Origin: Skermanella aerolata KACC 11604
GTDB lineage: Bacteria > Pseudomonadota > Alphaproteobacteria > Azospirillales > Azospirillaceae
Length of the DNA: 64,000 bases
Assembly (NCBI RefSeq): GCF_000936425.1
Contig: NZ_AVFK01000002.1
Coordinates: forward strand, 62,001-126,000
Direction: 5' to 3'
This document shows, piece by piece, positions 45,840 through 55,622 of the stretch; positions within the stretch are counted from its first letter, which is position 1; each line of letters opens with the position of its first letter. The notes beneath the pieces are model-generated. The model had not been told where the DNA came from. It worked only from the letters and a program-made list of their open reading frames with translations, and made no database searches. The translations under genes were made by a program, and so were the position numbers.

Positions 45840-47159
45840 ATGGATTTCCGAATCTCCCATCTGCCGGACCAGCTTCAATCGGTCCCGAAGCGGCTGCGCG
45901 ATTTCGCAAGCTTCATGGAATACCTGTTCAAGCGCTATTTCGCCGACGACTGCCTGACCACCTCGGCGGCCTTGACCTATACCTCGCTACTGGCGGTGGT
46001 ACCGCTGATGACCATCGGCTTCGCGATCTTCCGGGCCTTCCCGGCCTATGAGATGCTTCAGCAACAGGCCCAGACGCTGATCCTGCGCAACCTGGTGCCG
46101 GAAGTCGGCGACGCCATCCAGGACACGATCATCCAGTTCGCCGGAAACGCCGGCCAGCTCACCGCCTTCGGCATCGTCGGTCTGGCGATCACGTCCGTCA
46201 TGCTGTTCTGGACGATCGAAGGCTCGTTCAGCGCGATCTGGCGCGTTTCCGAGCCGCGTCCGCTCGTTACGCGCCTGCTGGCCTTCTGGGCGATCCTGAC
46301 CCTGACGCCTCTGCTGTTCGGCGCCAGCCTGTCGTTTTCCAGCTATCTGCTGGCCGTCTTCCAGCTCAACCCGGAAGCCGACACGTTCCGCGCATGGCGG
46401 CTGATGCTGCCCGGCGTGTTCGAGTGGATCGCCTTCACCCTGATCTACCTGCTGATCCCGAACCGCGCGGTGCGCTGGCAGGACGCCGTAATCGGCGCAC
46501 TGACCGCATGCGTGCTGCTGGAGTTCTCGAAGTACGGGTTCGGCTGGTACATCACCCAGTTTCCGGCCTACCGGACCATCTACGGCGCGCTGTCGAGTAT
46601 CCCGATATTCCTGCTGTGGCTATATATCGCATGGTCCACGGTGCTGATCGGAGCCGAGGTTGCGGCGGCCTTGCCGGAATGGCGGGCCGGGAAGATCTCG
46701 CGGATCGGGCCGGAAGGGCTGCTGCCGGCCCAGCGGGTGGCGGTCGCTTTGGCGATCCTGGCTGAACTGCTCCGCGCCAGCCATCTCGGCGTCGGAATGA
46801 GGCGGCATACCCTGATCGGCCGCGTTCCCGTCGGCGGAGCCATCATCGACGGCATGCTGGAGCAGATGAGAGGAAGCCACTGGGTCGCCCGTACCAGTCA
46901 GGGCGCCTGGGTCGCGACCCGCGATCTCAGTTCGTCGACGTTGTACGACCTGCTGAAGGGTCTGGGCATCGGGCTGCGCGGCACCGTGCGGGGCTTGGTC
47001 GCCCTGGAAGCCCCTTGGCAGGAGCGCTGCGCCAAGCTGCTGGAAGCGGCCGACGAAGCGGAACGCGATCTCCTGTGCATCCCGATCAAGGACCTGCTGT
47101 GCCCGCCCCACGAAGCATCCGACTTCGTCCACTTCGGCCGGAGGCGTGCCGGGGAGTGA
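45840..47159 (+). CDS. YihY/BrkB family membrane protein
   Basis: The protein has 439 residues and six membrane spans. The YihY hallmark TTSAALTYTSLLAVVPLMT opens the fold, and SIPIFLLWLYIAWSTVLIGAE closes it. The C-terminal 150 residues are cytoplasmic and longer than in short YihY proteins. The family was once misnamed RNase BN; the transport role is unproven. The ATG at 45840 is chosen over 45783. It is divergent from fabI. Confidence 0.88.
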   Translation: MDFRISHLPDQLQSVPKRLRDFASFMEYLFKRYFADDCLTTSAALTYTSLLAVVPLMTIGFAIFRAFPAYEMLQQQAQTLILRNLVPEVGDAIQDTIIQFAGNAGQLTAFGIVGLAITSVMLFWTIEGSFSAIWRVSEPRPLVTRLLAFWAILTLTPLLFGASLSFSSYLLAVFQLNPEADTFRAWRLMLPGVFEWIAFTLIYLLIPNRAVRWQDAVIGALTACVLLEFSKYGFGWYITQFPAYRTIYGALSSIPIFLLWLYIAWSTVLIGAEVAAALPEWRAGKISRIGPEGLLPAQRVAVALAILAELLRASHLGVGMRRHTLIGRVPVGGAIIDGMLEQMRGSHWVARTSQGAWVATRDLSSSTLYDLLKGLGIGLRGTVRGLVALEAPWQERCAKLLEAADEAERDLLCIPIKDLLCPPHEASDFVHFGRRRAGE

Positions 47160-47277
47160 CGAGGGGCCACAGGAGGCTGGCCGGTTGCGGATGAGTGCAG
47201 TGGATTGCAGTTAGCGAAAATGTGTTATGAGCGCTGCGCGGCTTAGGCTGCGACACTGCTGTTGACGGGAATTCATC

Positions 47278-47670
47278 ATGGGTGCGGCGGCAATTCTCAA
47301 GCTTGAACGAGCTGGGTTTACCCATGAGCAGGTGGATGCGTTGGCGGAATATCTGGACGATCAGGCGGCAACCAAGGCCGATGTCGGTGCGGTCAAGGCT
47401 GAGATAAGTGCGGTGAGAGATGAACTGACCGCCAAGATCAATCAGTCACGTCTGGAAGGGAAGTCGGAGCTTGCCGAATTTCGCGCCGCGACGCGTGCCG
47501 AGTTTGTCGATCTTCGCCTCGAACTGAGTGGGATGAAGGCCGAATCGAAGTTCGAATTCGCAGCCGTCCGATCGGAAATCACGCTTCTTGAACAGCGTAT
47601 GACGATCAAGCTGGGCGCGATGCTCGCCATAGCGGTCGGAGTCGTCGGGACGATGGTCAAGCTGCTCTGA
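47278..47670 (+). CDS. Coiled-coil protein with C-terminal membrane anchor (DUF1640-like)
   Basis: The 130-residue protein starts with a small helical head (LERAGFTHEQVDALAEYLDD). A charged heptad coiled coil (about 30-105) and one terminal span (about 112-128, MLAIAVGVVGTMVKLL) follow. The layout matches DUF1640/CCDC90-type proteins that bacteria often carry in several copies. Function is unknown. It appears to be monocistronic, with palindromic repeat copy 4 just downstream. Confidence 0.72.
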   Translation: MGAAAILKLERAGFTHEQVDALAEYLDDQAATKADVGAVKAEISAVRDELTAKINQSRLEGKSELAEFRAATRAEFVDLRLELSGMKAESKFEFAAVRSEITLLEQRMTIKLGAMLAIAVGVVGTMVKLL

Positions 47671-47972
47671 CCCCATAAGTGCTCCAGCCCGAATAATACC
47701 AGGGGCCGAAGACATTGACCTGTGTGGACAATGTCTGTTGGGCCACGGCCCAACCTACAGACTCCTGCTTCGTAGGTTGGGCCGTGGCCCAACACTTGCC
47801 GACCGCCGGTCGAACTTTTCAACTCCTGAATTTGACCGTTGAAACAGACTATTCAGGCACGACAGCGGCAATCCATTATCACCCCTGACTGGACCGGGCA
47901 GTGACGGTGCGCACTGCCAGCGATCGAAAGCTTTCGTACACGACGATTGCAAATCGAGGCAGGGAGAGAGCA
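47671..47972. other. 302-base intergenic region with a repeat copy
   Basis: It contains repeat A copy 4 (unit about 47708-47818). The remaining bases before the iron-sulfur gene hold no recognised promoter. Confidence 0.5.
47737..47793. repeat. Palindromic repeat, family A, copy 4
   Basis: Arms 47737-47758 and 47772-47793 are identical to copies 1 and 2, with a 13-base spacer like that of copy 3. The left flank (GAAGACATTGACCTG) and right flank (ACTTGCCGACCGCCGGTCGAA) match copy 3, extending the unit to about 110 bases. Confidence 0.85.
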
Positions 47973-48434
47973 ATGGCGGTTTCATTCGTTTTGAACGGGG
48001 AGCCGGTCAGCCTGGACGTGGACCCGGAAATGCCGCTGCTGTGGGCGGTTCGGGAATTCGCCGGCTTGACCGGAACGAAGTTCGGCTGCGGCGCTGCTCA
48101 ATGCGGCGCTTGTACCGTGCATCTCGAAGGACAACCGGTGCGTTCGTGCTCGACGCCGGTCAGCAGCGTCGAGGGCCAGTCGGTCACGACCATCGAAGGA
48201 ATTTCCGGCAAGGCGGCTGCCGCGGTCCAGGCCGCCTGGCAGCGGATTGAAGTTCCGCAGTGCGGTTATTGTCAGTCCGGGCAGATCATGTCGGCGGTGG
48301 CCTTGCTGGAGCAGACGCCAAAGCCGACTGACGACGACATCAACTCCGCCATGAGCGGAAACATCTGCCGGTGCGCGACCTATGTCCGCATCCGGTCCGC
48401 CATCCATGCCGCCGCCACCACGATGGAGGGCTGA
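47973..48434 (+). CDS. [2Fe-2S] subunit of a molybdenum hydroxylase (isoquinoline 1-oxidoreductase alpha-like)
   Basis: The protein has 153 residues and carries two [2Fe-2S] clusters. The plant-ferredoxin-type cluster uses [14 protein letters not shown] plus a later RSCSTP; the second uses [11 protein letters not shown] and GNICRCATY. It passes electrons from the molybdenum subunit encoded next. The ATG at 47973 follows AGGGAGAGAG and starts at the fold; the longer frame from 47901 is discounted. Confidence 0.92.
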   Translation: MAVSFVLNGEPVSLDVDPEMPLLWAVREFAGLTGTKFGCGAAQCGACTVHLEGQPVRSCSTPVSSVEGQSVTTIEGISGKAAAAVQAAWQRIEVPQCGYCQSGQIMSAVALLEQTPKPTDDDINSAMSGNICRCATYVRIRSAIHAAATTMEG

Positions 48435-48437
48435 GCC

Positions 48438-50627
48438 ATGCTGAAGAACTTCGCCAAGGATCCCAGACCGAGCCGGCGCCGGTTCCTACAGGGAAGTGCG
48501 GCGGCGGCGGCCGGCCTGACGGTCGGTTTCCGCTGGAACGGCGGGATGCCCAAATTCGCTTCCGCCGCTTATGCCGCCGACGGTACCCTTGCCGCCAATG
48601 CGTTCGTGCGGATTGGGACGGACAACACGGTGACCGTGCTGTCGAAGCACCTGGAAATGGGGCAGGGCGTCTACACCGGATTGGCGACCATAGTCGCCGA
48701 GGAACTGGATGCCGACTGGGCGCAGATCCGCGTCGAAAGCGCCCCGGCCGATGCGTCGCTCTACAACAACCTGCAATTCGGCCCCGTGCAGGGAACCGGC
48801 GGAAGTTCGTCCATCGCGAATTCCTACGATCAGCTTCGGAAGGCCGGGGCCACGGCGAGGGCTATGCTGGTCGAGGCGGCGGCGAAGGACTGGGTCGTCG
48901 ACCGCGCCGGGATCACGGTCGAGAAAGGCGTCGTCTCCCACGCAACTTCCGGGCGGAGCGCCACGTTCGGGGATTTGGCGGGCAAGGCCGCCGGCCTGCC
49001 GGTGCCGGTGGACGTCACCTTGAAGGACCCGGGGCGGTTCACGCTGATCGGAACGTCGGTTCCGCGCGTCGATGCCAAGTCCAAGACCGACGGCACCGCG
49101 CAGTTCGCCCTGGACGTTCGCCTGCCAGGGATGCTGACGGCGGTTGTCGCCCGGCCGCCGGTGTTCGGCGCCAGGGTCAAGTCGGTGGATGCTGCCCCAG
49201 CCAAGGCGGTCAAGGGCGTGGTCGAGGTCGTGCAGGTGCCGTCCGGCGTCGCGGTGGTCGCGACGAACTTCTGGGCCGCCGCCAAGGGGCGCGAAGCGCT
49301 GAACGTTCAGTGGGACGATGCCGGGGCGGAAACCCGCGGCACGGCCGAGATCATGTCGGAATACAAGGCGCTGGCGGAAAAGCCGGGCATGCCCGTCCGC
49401 AGCCAGGGCGATACGGCGAAAGCGCTGGCCGGGGCCGCGAAGACCATCACCGCTGCCTTCGAATTTCCCTATCTGGCCCATGCTCCGATGGAACCGCTAG
49501 ACTGCGTCGTCCGGCTTGACGGCGACCGCTGCGAGATCTGGGCGGGCGACCAGTTCCAGACCATCGATCAGGGCAATGCCGCCGCCGCGTCGGGCTTGAA
49601 GCCGGACCAGGTGCGGATCCACACGCTGATGGCAGGCGGCAGCTTCGGCCGTCGCGCCAATACCGTGTCGGACTATATCGTGGAGGCGATCCACGTCGCG
49701 AAGGCGCTCGACCGGGGGACGCCGGTCAAGCTGGTCTGGACGCGGGAAGACGATATCCGGGGTGGCCGTTACCGGCCGATGTACTATCACACCCTCACCG
49801 CCGGTCTGGATGTGCAAGGCAGGCCGGTGGCGTGGCAGCACCGCATCGTCGGACAATCCATCATCGGCGGAACACCGTTCGAGTCCGTCATGGTCAAGGA
49901 CGGGGTAGACGGGACATCGGTCGAAGGCGCCGCGAACCTGCCCTACGACATTCCGAACCTTGCGGTAGACCTCCACACCACCAAGGTCGGCGTGCCGGTG
50001 CTGTGGTGGAGGGCGGTCGGCAGCACCCATACCGCCTATTCCACCGAAGTCTTCATCGACGAAGTGGCCCATGCGGCCGGCAAGGACCCGGTGGAGTTCC
50101 GACGCGCCCTGCTGTCCCATCATCCGCGTCACAAGGCCGTACTGGAGTTGGCCGCCGAAAAAGCGGGATGGGGAACCAAGCTTCCGGAGGGCAAGGCGCG
50201 CGGCGTCGCGGTGCATGAATCCTTCTCGACCTTCGTAGCGCAGGTGGCCGAGATCACGATGCAGCCGGACGGATCGGTCAAGGTGGACAGGGTGGTCTGC
50301 GCAGTCGATTGCGGACGCGCCATCAACCCGGACGTCATACGGGCACAGATGGAAGGCGGTATCGGATTCGGTTTGGGAGGCGTGCTGTACGGTGAGGTGA
50401 CGCTGGACAAGGGCGAAGTCCTGCAGTCCAACTTCCACGATTACCGTGTCCTGCGGATCGAGGAAATGCCGAAGGTCGAGGTGCATATCGTGCCGTCGAC
50501 CGAAGCACCGACCGGTGTCGGGGAACCGGGAGTACCGCCGATCGGTCCGGCGGTCGCCAATGCCGTCTTCGCCGCCACCGGGCGGCGGGTGAGGAGCCTG
50601 CCCTTCACCCGCGACCAAAGCGTCTGA
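48438..50627 (+). CDS. Molybdopterin-binding subunit of a xanthine dehydrogenase-family hydroxylase (IorB-like)
   Basis: The 729-residue catalytic subunit has a twin-arginine signal at its start ([16 protein letters not shown]), so the folded enzyme is expected in the periplasm. Molybdopterin dinucleotide-binding regions are visible ([42 protein letters not shown]), as is the C-terminal glutamate motif [19 protein letters not shown]. No FAD subunit gene is present, so it is the two-subunit type, passing electrons to a cytochrome or azurin-like acceptor. It may oxidise N-heterocycles or aldehydes. Confidence 0.9.
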   Translation: MLKNFAKDPRPSRRRFLQGSAAAAAGLTVGFRWNGGMPKFASAAYAADGTLAANAFVRIGTDNTVTVLSKHLEMGQGVYTGLATIVAEELDADWAQIRVESAPADASLYNNLQFGPVQGTGGSSSIANSYDQLRKAGATARAMLVEAAAKDWVVDRAGITVEKGVVSHATSGRSATFGDLAGKAAGLPVPVDVTLKDPGRFTLIGTSVPRVDAKSKTDGTAQFALDVRLPGMLTAVVARPPVFGARVKSVDAAPAKAVKGVVEVVQVPSGVAVVATNFWAAAKGREALNVQWDDAGAETRGTAEIMSEYKALAEKPGMPVRSQGDTAKALAGAAKTITAAFEFPYLAHAPMEPLDCVVRLDGDRCEIWAGDQFQTIDQGNAAAASGLKPDQVRIHTLMAGGSFGRRANTVSDYIVEAIHVAKALDRGTPVKLVWTREDDIRGGRYRPMYYHTLTAGLDVQGRPVAWQHRIVGQSIIGGTPFESVMVKDGVDGTSVEGAANLPYDIPNLAVDLHTTKVGVPVLWWRAVGSTHTAYSTEVFIDEVAHAAGKDPVEFRRALLSHHPRHKAVLELAAEKAGWGTKLPEGKARGVAVHESFSTFVAQVAEITMQPDGSVKVDRVVCAVDCGRAINPDVIRAQMEGGIGFGLGGVLYGEVTLDKGEVLQSNFHDYRVLRIEEMPKVEVHIVPSTEAPTGVGEPGVPPIGPAVANAVFAATGRRVRSLPFTRDQSV

Positions 50628-50652
50628 GCCGATAGAACCGGCTCTCTTCCGG

Positions 50653-50676
50653 CCCTCTCCCGTTTCGGGGAGAGGG
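50653..50676. terminator. Hairpin between convergent genes
   Basis: CCCTCTCCC and GGGAGAGGG form a nine-base perfect stem with a six-base loop, between the molybdenum subunit and the small minus-strand ORF. There is no T-run; it could serve both strands or be an unrelated intergenic palindrome. Confidence 0.4.
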
Positions 50677-50685
50677 CGACGAAGA

Positions 50686-50823
50686 TCACGTAACGACGAA
50701 GAAGGCGATCACGAGGGCGACGGCGGCAAGCGCGAAAGAGATGGTCAGCACGTAGCGGCCGACGCCTTCCTTGGTGGCTTGACGGGATTCGGTCTGGTTC
50801 ACTTGTTTTTCGGGCGCGGCCAT
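50686..50823 (-). CDS. 45-residue single-span membrane protein
   Basis: The peptide starts MAAPEKQVNQTESRQATKEG, then has one terminal membrane span (YVLTISFALAAVALVIAFFVV). The composition is protein-like, while the frame upstream of the ATG at 50823 is not. It may be a real small membrane protein of unknown role; no strong ribosome binding site is visible. Confidence 0.5.
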   Translation of the reverse strand: MAAPEKQVNQTESRQATKEGVGRYVLTISFALAAVALVIAFFVVT

Positions 50824-51073
50824 GGCGTCATTCCGTCGGTATGGGGTTTCGGCGGGGCGCCAGATCGGAATCGGGGACCTCCGGCACGGATGGGGGACCG
50901 GGATCGGGAAGATCCTCATTCGGGCTCGGCGCGCCATCCGGCGGGAGCGGTTGTGGGGTCGGTATCATGGGTGGCCTCCACTGGGTTGAGGATACCACTC
51001 CTAACAAGCGAAAATGGATTTCCGCTCCAAACGAACGTGAAGATCGCCCGCTTCCGCGCGTTTCCCGGCGGGT

Positions 51074-52324
51074 TCAGGCCGGATGCAGCACCCGAAACGC
51101 TGGCAGGATAACGCTGACGGTCGTACCGACGCCGACCTCGCTCTCGATCGCCAGTTTGCCGCCATGCAGTTCGATGAAGTTCTTGCTGATGGTCAGGCCC
51201 AGGCCGGTACCCTCGTATTCCCGGCTGAAACTGCCATTGGCCTGCCGGAACGGCTCCATGACGAGGTCGAGCGCCTCCGGGGCGATCCCGATGCCGGTGT
51301 CGCCGACATGGATCGCCAAGTCGCCGTCCTGCTGAACCCCACCCGTCACCGTGACCCTGCCGCCGCCACGCGTGAACTTGACCGCATTGGACAGCAGGTT
51401 CAGCAGCACTTGCCGCAACGTGCGTTCATCCGCCATGACGCAGGGCAGCGTGCTGTCGATCGCCAGTTCGAGCGTCAGGCCCTGTTCCCGAGCGCGGCCG
51501 CTGAGGATGGCGATGGAGGCGCGCGCCACGTCGCGGAGATCGACGGCGGTTTCGTACAGCTGGTACTGCCCGGCCTCGACCTTGGACATGTCGAGCACGT
51601 TGTTGATGATCTGGAGCAGGTGCTGGCCGCTGTCGTGGATGTCCTTGGTATAGCTGGCCTGACGCTCGCTCAGGGTGCCGCCATAGCCGGATTCCAGCAT
51701 CTCGGAGAACCCGATGATGGCGTTGAGCGGCGTCCGCAGCTCGTGGCTCATATTGGCGAGGAACTCGGACTTGGCGCGGTTGGCGCGTTCCGCCTCGTCG
51801 CGCGCGGAGCGCAGCCGGCGGGTCATCTCCTCCATGTCGCGGCCCTGCTGCTCGAGCCGCGCCTTGGTTTCCTGAAGCTCCCGGATCTGGCCGCGAAGAT
51901 GCTTCTCGCGGCGGACGGCGCTGGAGATGTTCTCGATCTGAACGAGGCAGAGACGCTGGCCGTCGGCGCTGTCGAGCGCCCGCACCAGCACTAGCTGGTC
52001 GATCGGATCGCCGAAGCCATCCCCGGCCAGCGCCCGCAAGGGGAACGGCATCGGGTTGAAGGCATGAGAGATGAAACCGGCGCGACCGTGGCACAGGGCT
52101 TCGGTAATCGCGTGGGCGACCCGCGTGTTGGTAAGCGTCGGCCAGAGAGACGTCAGTTTCCGGCCATGCGCCTCCTCCTCCCCGATCCCGGAGTGGACCG
52201 CCAGCCAGCGGTTCCATACCACGACCTTCTCGTCCCGATCGAGCACGAGGAGGCCGAAATCGCTGTTATGGACGATCAGGCCGGAGAGATCGGGGTGGCC
52301 ATACAGGGCGGAAGGAAAGGACAT
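51074..52324 (-). CDS. PAS sensor histidine kinase
   Basis: The 416-residue soluble protein has a PAS-like sensor (about 10-135), a coiled-coil linker (about 138-185), HisKA ([18 protein letters not shown], His194) and HATPase ([37 protein letters not shown]). It is third in an operon with a response regulator and a CheC-like phosphatase, with a 21-base gap after cheC. The set looks like a self-contained signalling unit with its own dephosphorylating enzyme. Confidence 0.9.
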   Translation of the reverse strand: MSFPSALYGHPDLSGLIVHNSDFGLLVLDRDEKVVVWNRWLAVHSGIGEEEAHGRKLTSLWPTLTNTRVAHAITEALCHGRAGFISHAFNPMPFPLRALAGDGFGDPIDQLVLVRALDSADGQRLCLVQIENISSAVRREKHLRGQIRELQETKARLEQQGRDMEEMTRRLRSARDEAERANRAKSEFLANMSHELRTPLNAIIGFSEMLESGYGGTLSERQASYTKDIHDSGQHLLQIINNVLDMSKVEAGQYQLYETAVDLRDVARASIAILSGRAREQGLTLELAIDSTLPCVMADERTLRQVLLNLLSNAVKFTRGGGRVTVTGGVQQDGDLAIHVGDTGIGIAPEALDLVMEPFRQANGSFSREYEGTGLGLTISKNFIELHGGKLAIESEVGVGTTVSVILPAFRVLHPA

Positions 52325-52345
52325 GACGACTGACGACCCGGTCCT

Positions 52346-52972
52346 TTACTGGTCCATGCTTGCCAGGAACGCCCTGATGGCGGCCTGGAAGGCCTGAATG
52401 GAAGCGATATCCTGAAGGAACAGGACGTGTCCTTCGATCCTTTGCGCGAAGAGGCCGAAATCGACCCGGATCAGCAGGACATAGGCGTTCGTGGAGGAGG
52501 CGCCGGTGGCTCCGACGATCTCTTCCGGCCGGCCGATCTGATAGACCGGTATCTCGGTTCGTATCTCCGCGTGCAGCAGGTTGGCGAAGCTGGCGAGACA
52601 ATGATTGAGGATGACGTTGCCGACTTCGGTCAGCGCCTCCTCCTCCAGGTCGGTCATGTCGCCGATGGGCGGGCTGTCCGGCAGCAGGCGGCGCACCAGT
52701 TCCAGGCTGCTTCCCTCCGGGAAGATCAGCATCGCCTGACCGTCGAACGGTCCGGCGAAGGTCTGCCGGACCGCGCAGATGCGCTGGCCTATCGGGCAGC
52801 CGAGCTGCTCGGGCGCGTTGGTGCGGCGGATGATGTCGAGGCTGGGTACCGAGAGGGAGACTTCGGCATCGACCATCTGCCCGAGCGCACCGGCGGCCCG
52901 GCCCATGCCCAGATTGAACAGCTCGATGATGGCATCGCGTTCGGGATCCGAGAGTTCCATGGGCGTCGTCAC
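52346..52972 (-). CDS. CheC-like CheY-P phosphatase
   Basis: The 208-residue protein has two copies of the CheC/CheX/FliY active-site pattern E-x2-N: Glu17/Asn20 in AIIELFNLGMGRAAGAL and Glu116/Asn119 in EEALTEVGNVILNHCL. These helices insert into a receiver and hydrolyse its aspartyl phosphate. The start overlaps the response regulator's stop in an ATGA, so its likely target is that regulator. There are no flagellar genes nearby. Confidence 0.88.
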   Translation of the reverse strand: MTTPMELSDPERDAIIELFNLGMGRAAGALGQMVDAEVSLSVPSLDIIRRTNAPEQLGCPIGQRICAVRQTFAGPFDGQAMLIFPEGSSLELVRRLLPDSPPIGDMTDLEEEALTEVGNVILNHCLASFANLLHAEIRTEIPVYQIGRPEEIVGATGASSTNAYVLLIRVDFGLFAQRIEGHVLFLQDIASIQAFQAAIRAFLASMDQ

Positions 52973-53325
52973 GCGATGGTGGCCAGCAGTTCACGCATCT
53001 TGTCCTGCGTGATCGGCTTTTCGACGAAGCGGAACCCCTTGTCGGTCACCTTGCGCCGGATGCTGTCCTGGACATTGGCGGTCAAGATGCTGATGTCGAG
53101 AGCCGGGAACCGCTCGTGCAATGCGCACGAGAGGTTGAGCCCGTCCATGCCGGGCATGTTGAAGTCCACGATCGCCACGTCGGGGACGACATCGTTAACT
53201 TTTTCCAGGGCATCGTCGGCGTTCTTCGCCGTCACGATGAACCAGTCCGGCCGGGCGCCGCGCACCATCCCCGACACCATGTTGCGGGCGAGCTGGCTAT
53301 CGTCGATGATCAGGATCGTCGTCAT
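52969..53325 (-). CDS. Single-domain response regulator (CheY-like)
   Basis: The protein has 118 residues and is a receiver domain only. The acidic pair is Asp8-Asp9 (LIIDDSQLARN), the phosphoacceptor is Asp54 (VAIVDFNMPGMDG), the switch threonine is in SILTANVQ and the conserved lysine is in FVEKPIT. With no output domain it must act through partners. It is first in a three-gene operon and coupled to the CheC gene by a four-base overlap. Confidence 0.92.
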   Translation of the reverse strand: MTTILIIDDSQLARNMVSGMVRGARPDWFIVTAKNADDALEKVNDVVPDVAIVDFNMPGMDGLNLSCALHERFPALDISILTANVQDSIRRKVTDKGFRFVEKPITQDKMRELLATIA

Positions 53326-53446
53326 GACGTCACTTTCGCGAAACAGAATTCAAGGCCACGGATCACTTCCGACCATCCCTGTGAGAATTTTCTGGATACC
53401 GCAGGGTTGGAACCACAGATATGGCGGAGAAGTCATTTACAGATCA

Positions 53447-54127
53447 TTAAGTGAAATTTTCCTGCTCGCGGATAAAGACGCCATCCATGGATATTAGCCG
53501 CGCAGACCGCTGGTTGAAGTACCCAGGAACGAAGAGCGCTGGACGGAAACCAAGTTCGCCCAGGGTCGCTATCATGTCCAGATAAGTCCGCTCGCCCAGA
53601 TAGACCGGCACGATGGAGAGTTCAAGCTGGATGCCATATATCCGGTCCAGAACTCCGGACGCCCCTTCCAGTACCGCCGCTTCGGTGCCCTGGGTATCGA
53701 TCTTCAGCAGGACCCGACTGGCATTGCCGGCATACTCGCCGAACACCCCGTCGAGACGCGCCAGGGGCGCCGTCACTGTACCGGTATAGGCGGCGCTGTC
53801 CAGCAGATCGGCCATCTCGGGCACGAAGGGCAGGGCGGAACTCATGTCTGACTCAGCAGACACGTTGAGGGACACCGTTCCGGCACTGGCCCCGAGCGCC
53901 ATTCGCGGCGCTACTTCCCACAGCGCGTCGGGAGCGGCGGCGGCTTCGAGGGTGGCGTGGGCATCGGGCAGCGGCTCGAACGAGACGATCCTGCCGCTCC
54001 AGCCGCCCTGGCGCAGGCGGGCCGCGTATTGCCCCACATTGGCGCCGACGTCGAGTACGACATCGATACCGTGGTGGTCCAGTATCCGGACCAGCGACCG
54101 GGTTTCCTTGGAGATCGGGTTGGTCAC
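53447..54127 (-). CDS. FkbM family SAM-dependent methyltransferase
   Basis: This 226-residue enzyme has the SAM motif in GIDVVLDVGANVGQYAARL, an acidic strand at IVSFEPLPDAH and the FkbM-typical LLKIDTQGTEAAVLEGA. FkbM proteins O-methylate sugars, polyketides or other hydroxyls. The GTG at 54127 overlaps the GNAT stop as GTGA, with GGAG upstream, so it is the last gene of a coupled aminotransferase-GNAT-FkbM operon. The substrate is unknown. Confidence 0.88.
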   Translation of the reverse strand: MTNPISKETRSLVRILDHHGIDVVLDVGANVGQYAARLRQGGWSGRIVSFEPLPDAHATLEAAAAPDALWEVAPRMALGASAGTVSLNVSAESDMSSALPFVPEMADLLDSAAYTGTVTAPLARLDGVFGEYAGNASRVLLKIDTQGTEAAVLEGASGVLDRIYGIQLELSIVPVYLGERTYLDMIATLGELGFRPALFVPGYFNQRSARLISMDGVFIREQENFT

Positions 54128-54660
54128 GGCGTCTCCAGACGTTTCAAATCCAGACGTTTCAGGTAGTGGAATTCGACGCTGTTGCTGAGGTCGTGGAGTT
54201 CCCGCAGGCCCGGCTGCCGGACATATCCAAGCCGTTCGTAGAGCCGGTGGCCGTCGAGAAAGCGGGTGTCGCTCCAAAGTTCCAGGACCGGAGCGCCTTG
54301 CCGGACCGCTTCCTGCTCGACCAGTCCGACCATCAGCCGGCCGATGCCGGCGCCCCGGCACCGGCTGTCGACATAAAGCTTCTTCAGTTCCCAGTGCGGG
54401 CCGCCGTTCAGGGGACGGCCGCCGACCATGGCGACGATGCGTCCGTCGCCGGGGTGTTCCGCGACCCAGAACCTTCCGCCGTAGTCACGATAGAACTTGT
54501 CTATGGCGCGCAGGTCCGGTTCCTCGGCATCGACGTCCAGGACGCAGCCAGGATACTCGGCGAAGACGGCGGCCATCAGCGCGATCAACTGGTCCGCGTC
54601 ATCGTCGCGGCCGTCGCGCACGACAGGGCGGGCAGGTCTGGTGGGGGCCGAGCCTGTCAC
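54124..54660 (-). CDS. GNAT family N-acetyltransferase
   Basis: The protein has 178 residues with the acetyl-CoA loop (motif A) in KKLYVDSRCRGAGIGRLMV and the later RLYERLGYVRQ. The acyl acceptor is not evident. The GTG start at 54660 overlaps the aminotransferase stop as GTGA; the frame's upstream extension lies inside that gene and is discarded. It is the middle gene of the operon. Confidence 0.87.
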   Translation of the reverse strand: MTGSAPTRPARPVVRDGRDDDADQLIALMAAVFAEYPGCVLDVDAEEPDLRAIDKFYRDYGGRFWVAEHPGDGRIVAMVGGRPLNGGPHWELKKLYVDSRCRGAGIGRLMVGLVEQEAVRQGAPVLELWSDTRFLDGHRLYERLGYVRQPGLRELHDLSNSVEFHYLKRLDLKRLETP

Positions 54661-55496
54661 CGGTGCGCGAAGTCCCAGTAGAGGCCGCGGGCACGCCGGC
54701 CGACGGGACCGTTGGGGAAGGTCCTGTCCTCGACCTTCGTCACCGGCACCACCTTGGAATAGTTGCCGGTCGAGAAGACCTCGTCGGCGTCCAGCACCTC
54801 GGCCCATGAGATGGTGCGCTCAAAGACGGGCACGCCGGCGTCGCGCAGCAGTCCGATGACGCGCCGGCGGGTGATGCCGTTCAGGAAGGTGCCGTTGCAG
54901 ACGGGGGTGTGGGCGGCGCCGTCCTTGGCGATGAACAGGTTGGCGGTCGCGAATTCGGCGACGTTGCCGAGCGGGTCCAGCAGGATCGCGTTGTCGAAGC
55001 CGCGCGCCATCGCCTCCCGGATCGCCAGCCCGGCGTTCGGGTAAAGGGCCGACGCCTTGGCGTCGGTCGGGGCGGTGCCGGGCAGCGGGCGGCGCTTGCT
55101 CGACAGGCAGGCAGTGAAGCCCTGGACGGCCGGCATGGGGGATTCGTGGATGGTCAGGCAGAAGGCGGTGCTCGCCGCGTCCGGCATCACCCAGCCTTCC
55201 TCCGCGAAGAACATCGGGCGGATGTAGAGGGCGCTGTTCGCGGGGAACCGGCCGATGCCGTCCAGCGCCAGTTCCTGGATCTCCCCGGCTGTCAGCATGG
55301 GGGCAAGACTCAGGGCATGGGCCGAGGCGACCACGCGTTCGCAGTGCAGGTCGAGATCGGGCGTCACGCCTTCGAAGGCGCGGGCACCATCGAACACGAC
55401 GGACGACAGCCACATGCAATGGCTCATGGGACCGATGATGCCAGGATTGCCTTCGAGCCACTGGCCTTTGAAGAAGGTTAGCGCGCGAGCGGCCAT
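54657..55496 (-). CDS. Class IV aminotransferase (branched-chain amino acid aminotransferase-like)
   Basis: This 279-residue PLP enzyme has its catalytic lysine at 147 (TDAKASALYPNAGLAI) and the conserved acidic residue at 181 in NVAEFATANLF. Near the N terminus are FDGARAFEG and later NGITRRRVIGLLRD. Length fits a short BCAT or a D-amino-acid/ADC-lyase relative, which differ in only a few positions. It leads a translationally coupled operon with GNAT and FkbM genes, so it may make a specialised amine and not housekeeping valine or leucine. Confidence 0.82.
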   Translation of the reverse strand: MAARALTFFKGQWLEGNPGIIGPMSHCMWLSSVVFDGARAFEGVTPDLDLHCERVVASAHALSLAPMLTAGEIQELALDGIGRFPANSALYIRPMFFAEEGWVMPDAASTAFCLTIHESPMPAVQGFTACLSSKRRPLPGTAPTDAKASALYPNAGLAIREAMARGFDNAILLDPLGNVAEFATANLFIAKDGAAHTPVCNGTFLNGITRRRVIGLLRDAGVPVFERTISWAEVLDADEVFSTGNYSKVVPVTKVEDRTFPNGPVGRRARGLYWDFAHR

Positions 55497-55622
55497 GAAC
55501 TGAACTCCACTTGGATCACGGAAAGGGCTCGGGACCGGATTGCCCCGATCGATGGTTTATCAGCTTGCCGGCGGGTCAGCATATCCCGCCCCAGCCCTGG
55601 AACCAATGGGGTGGCCGCGACT

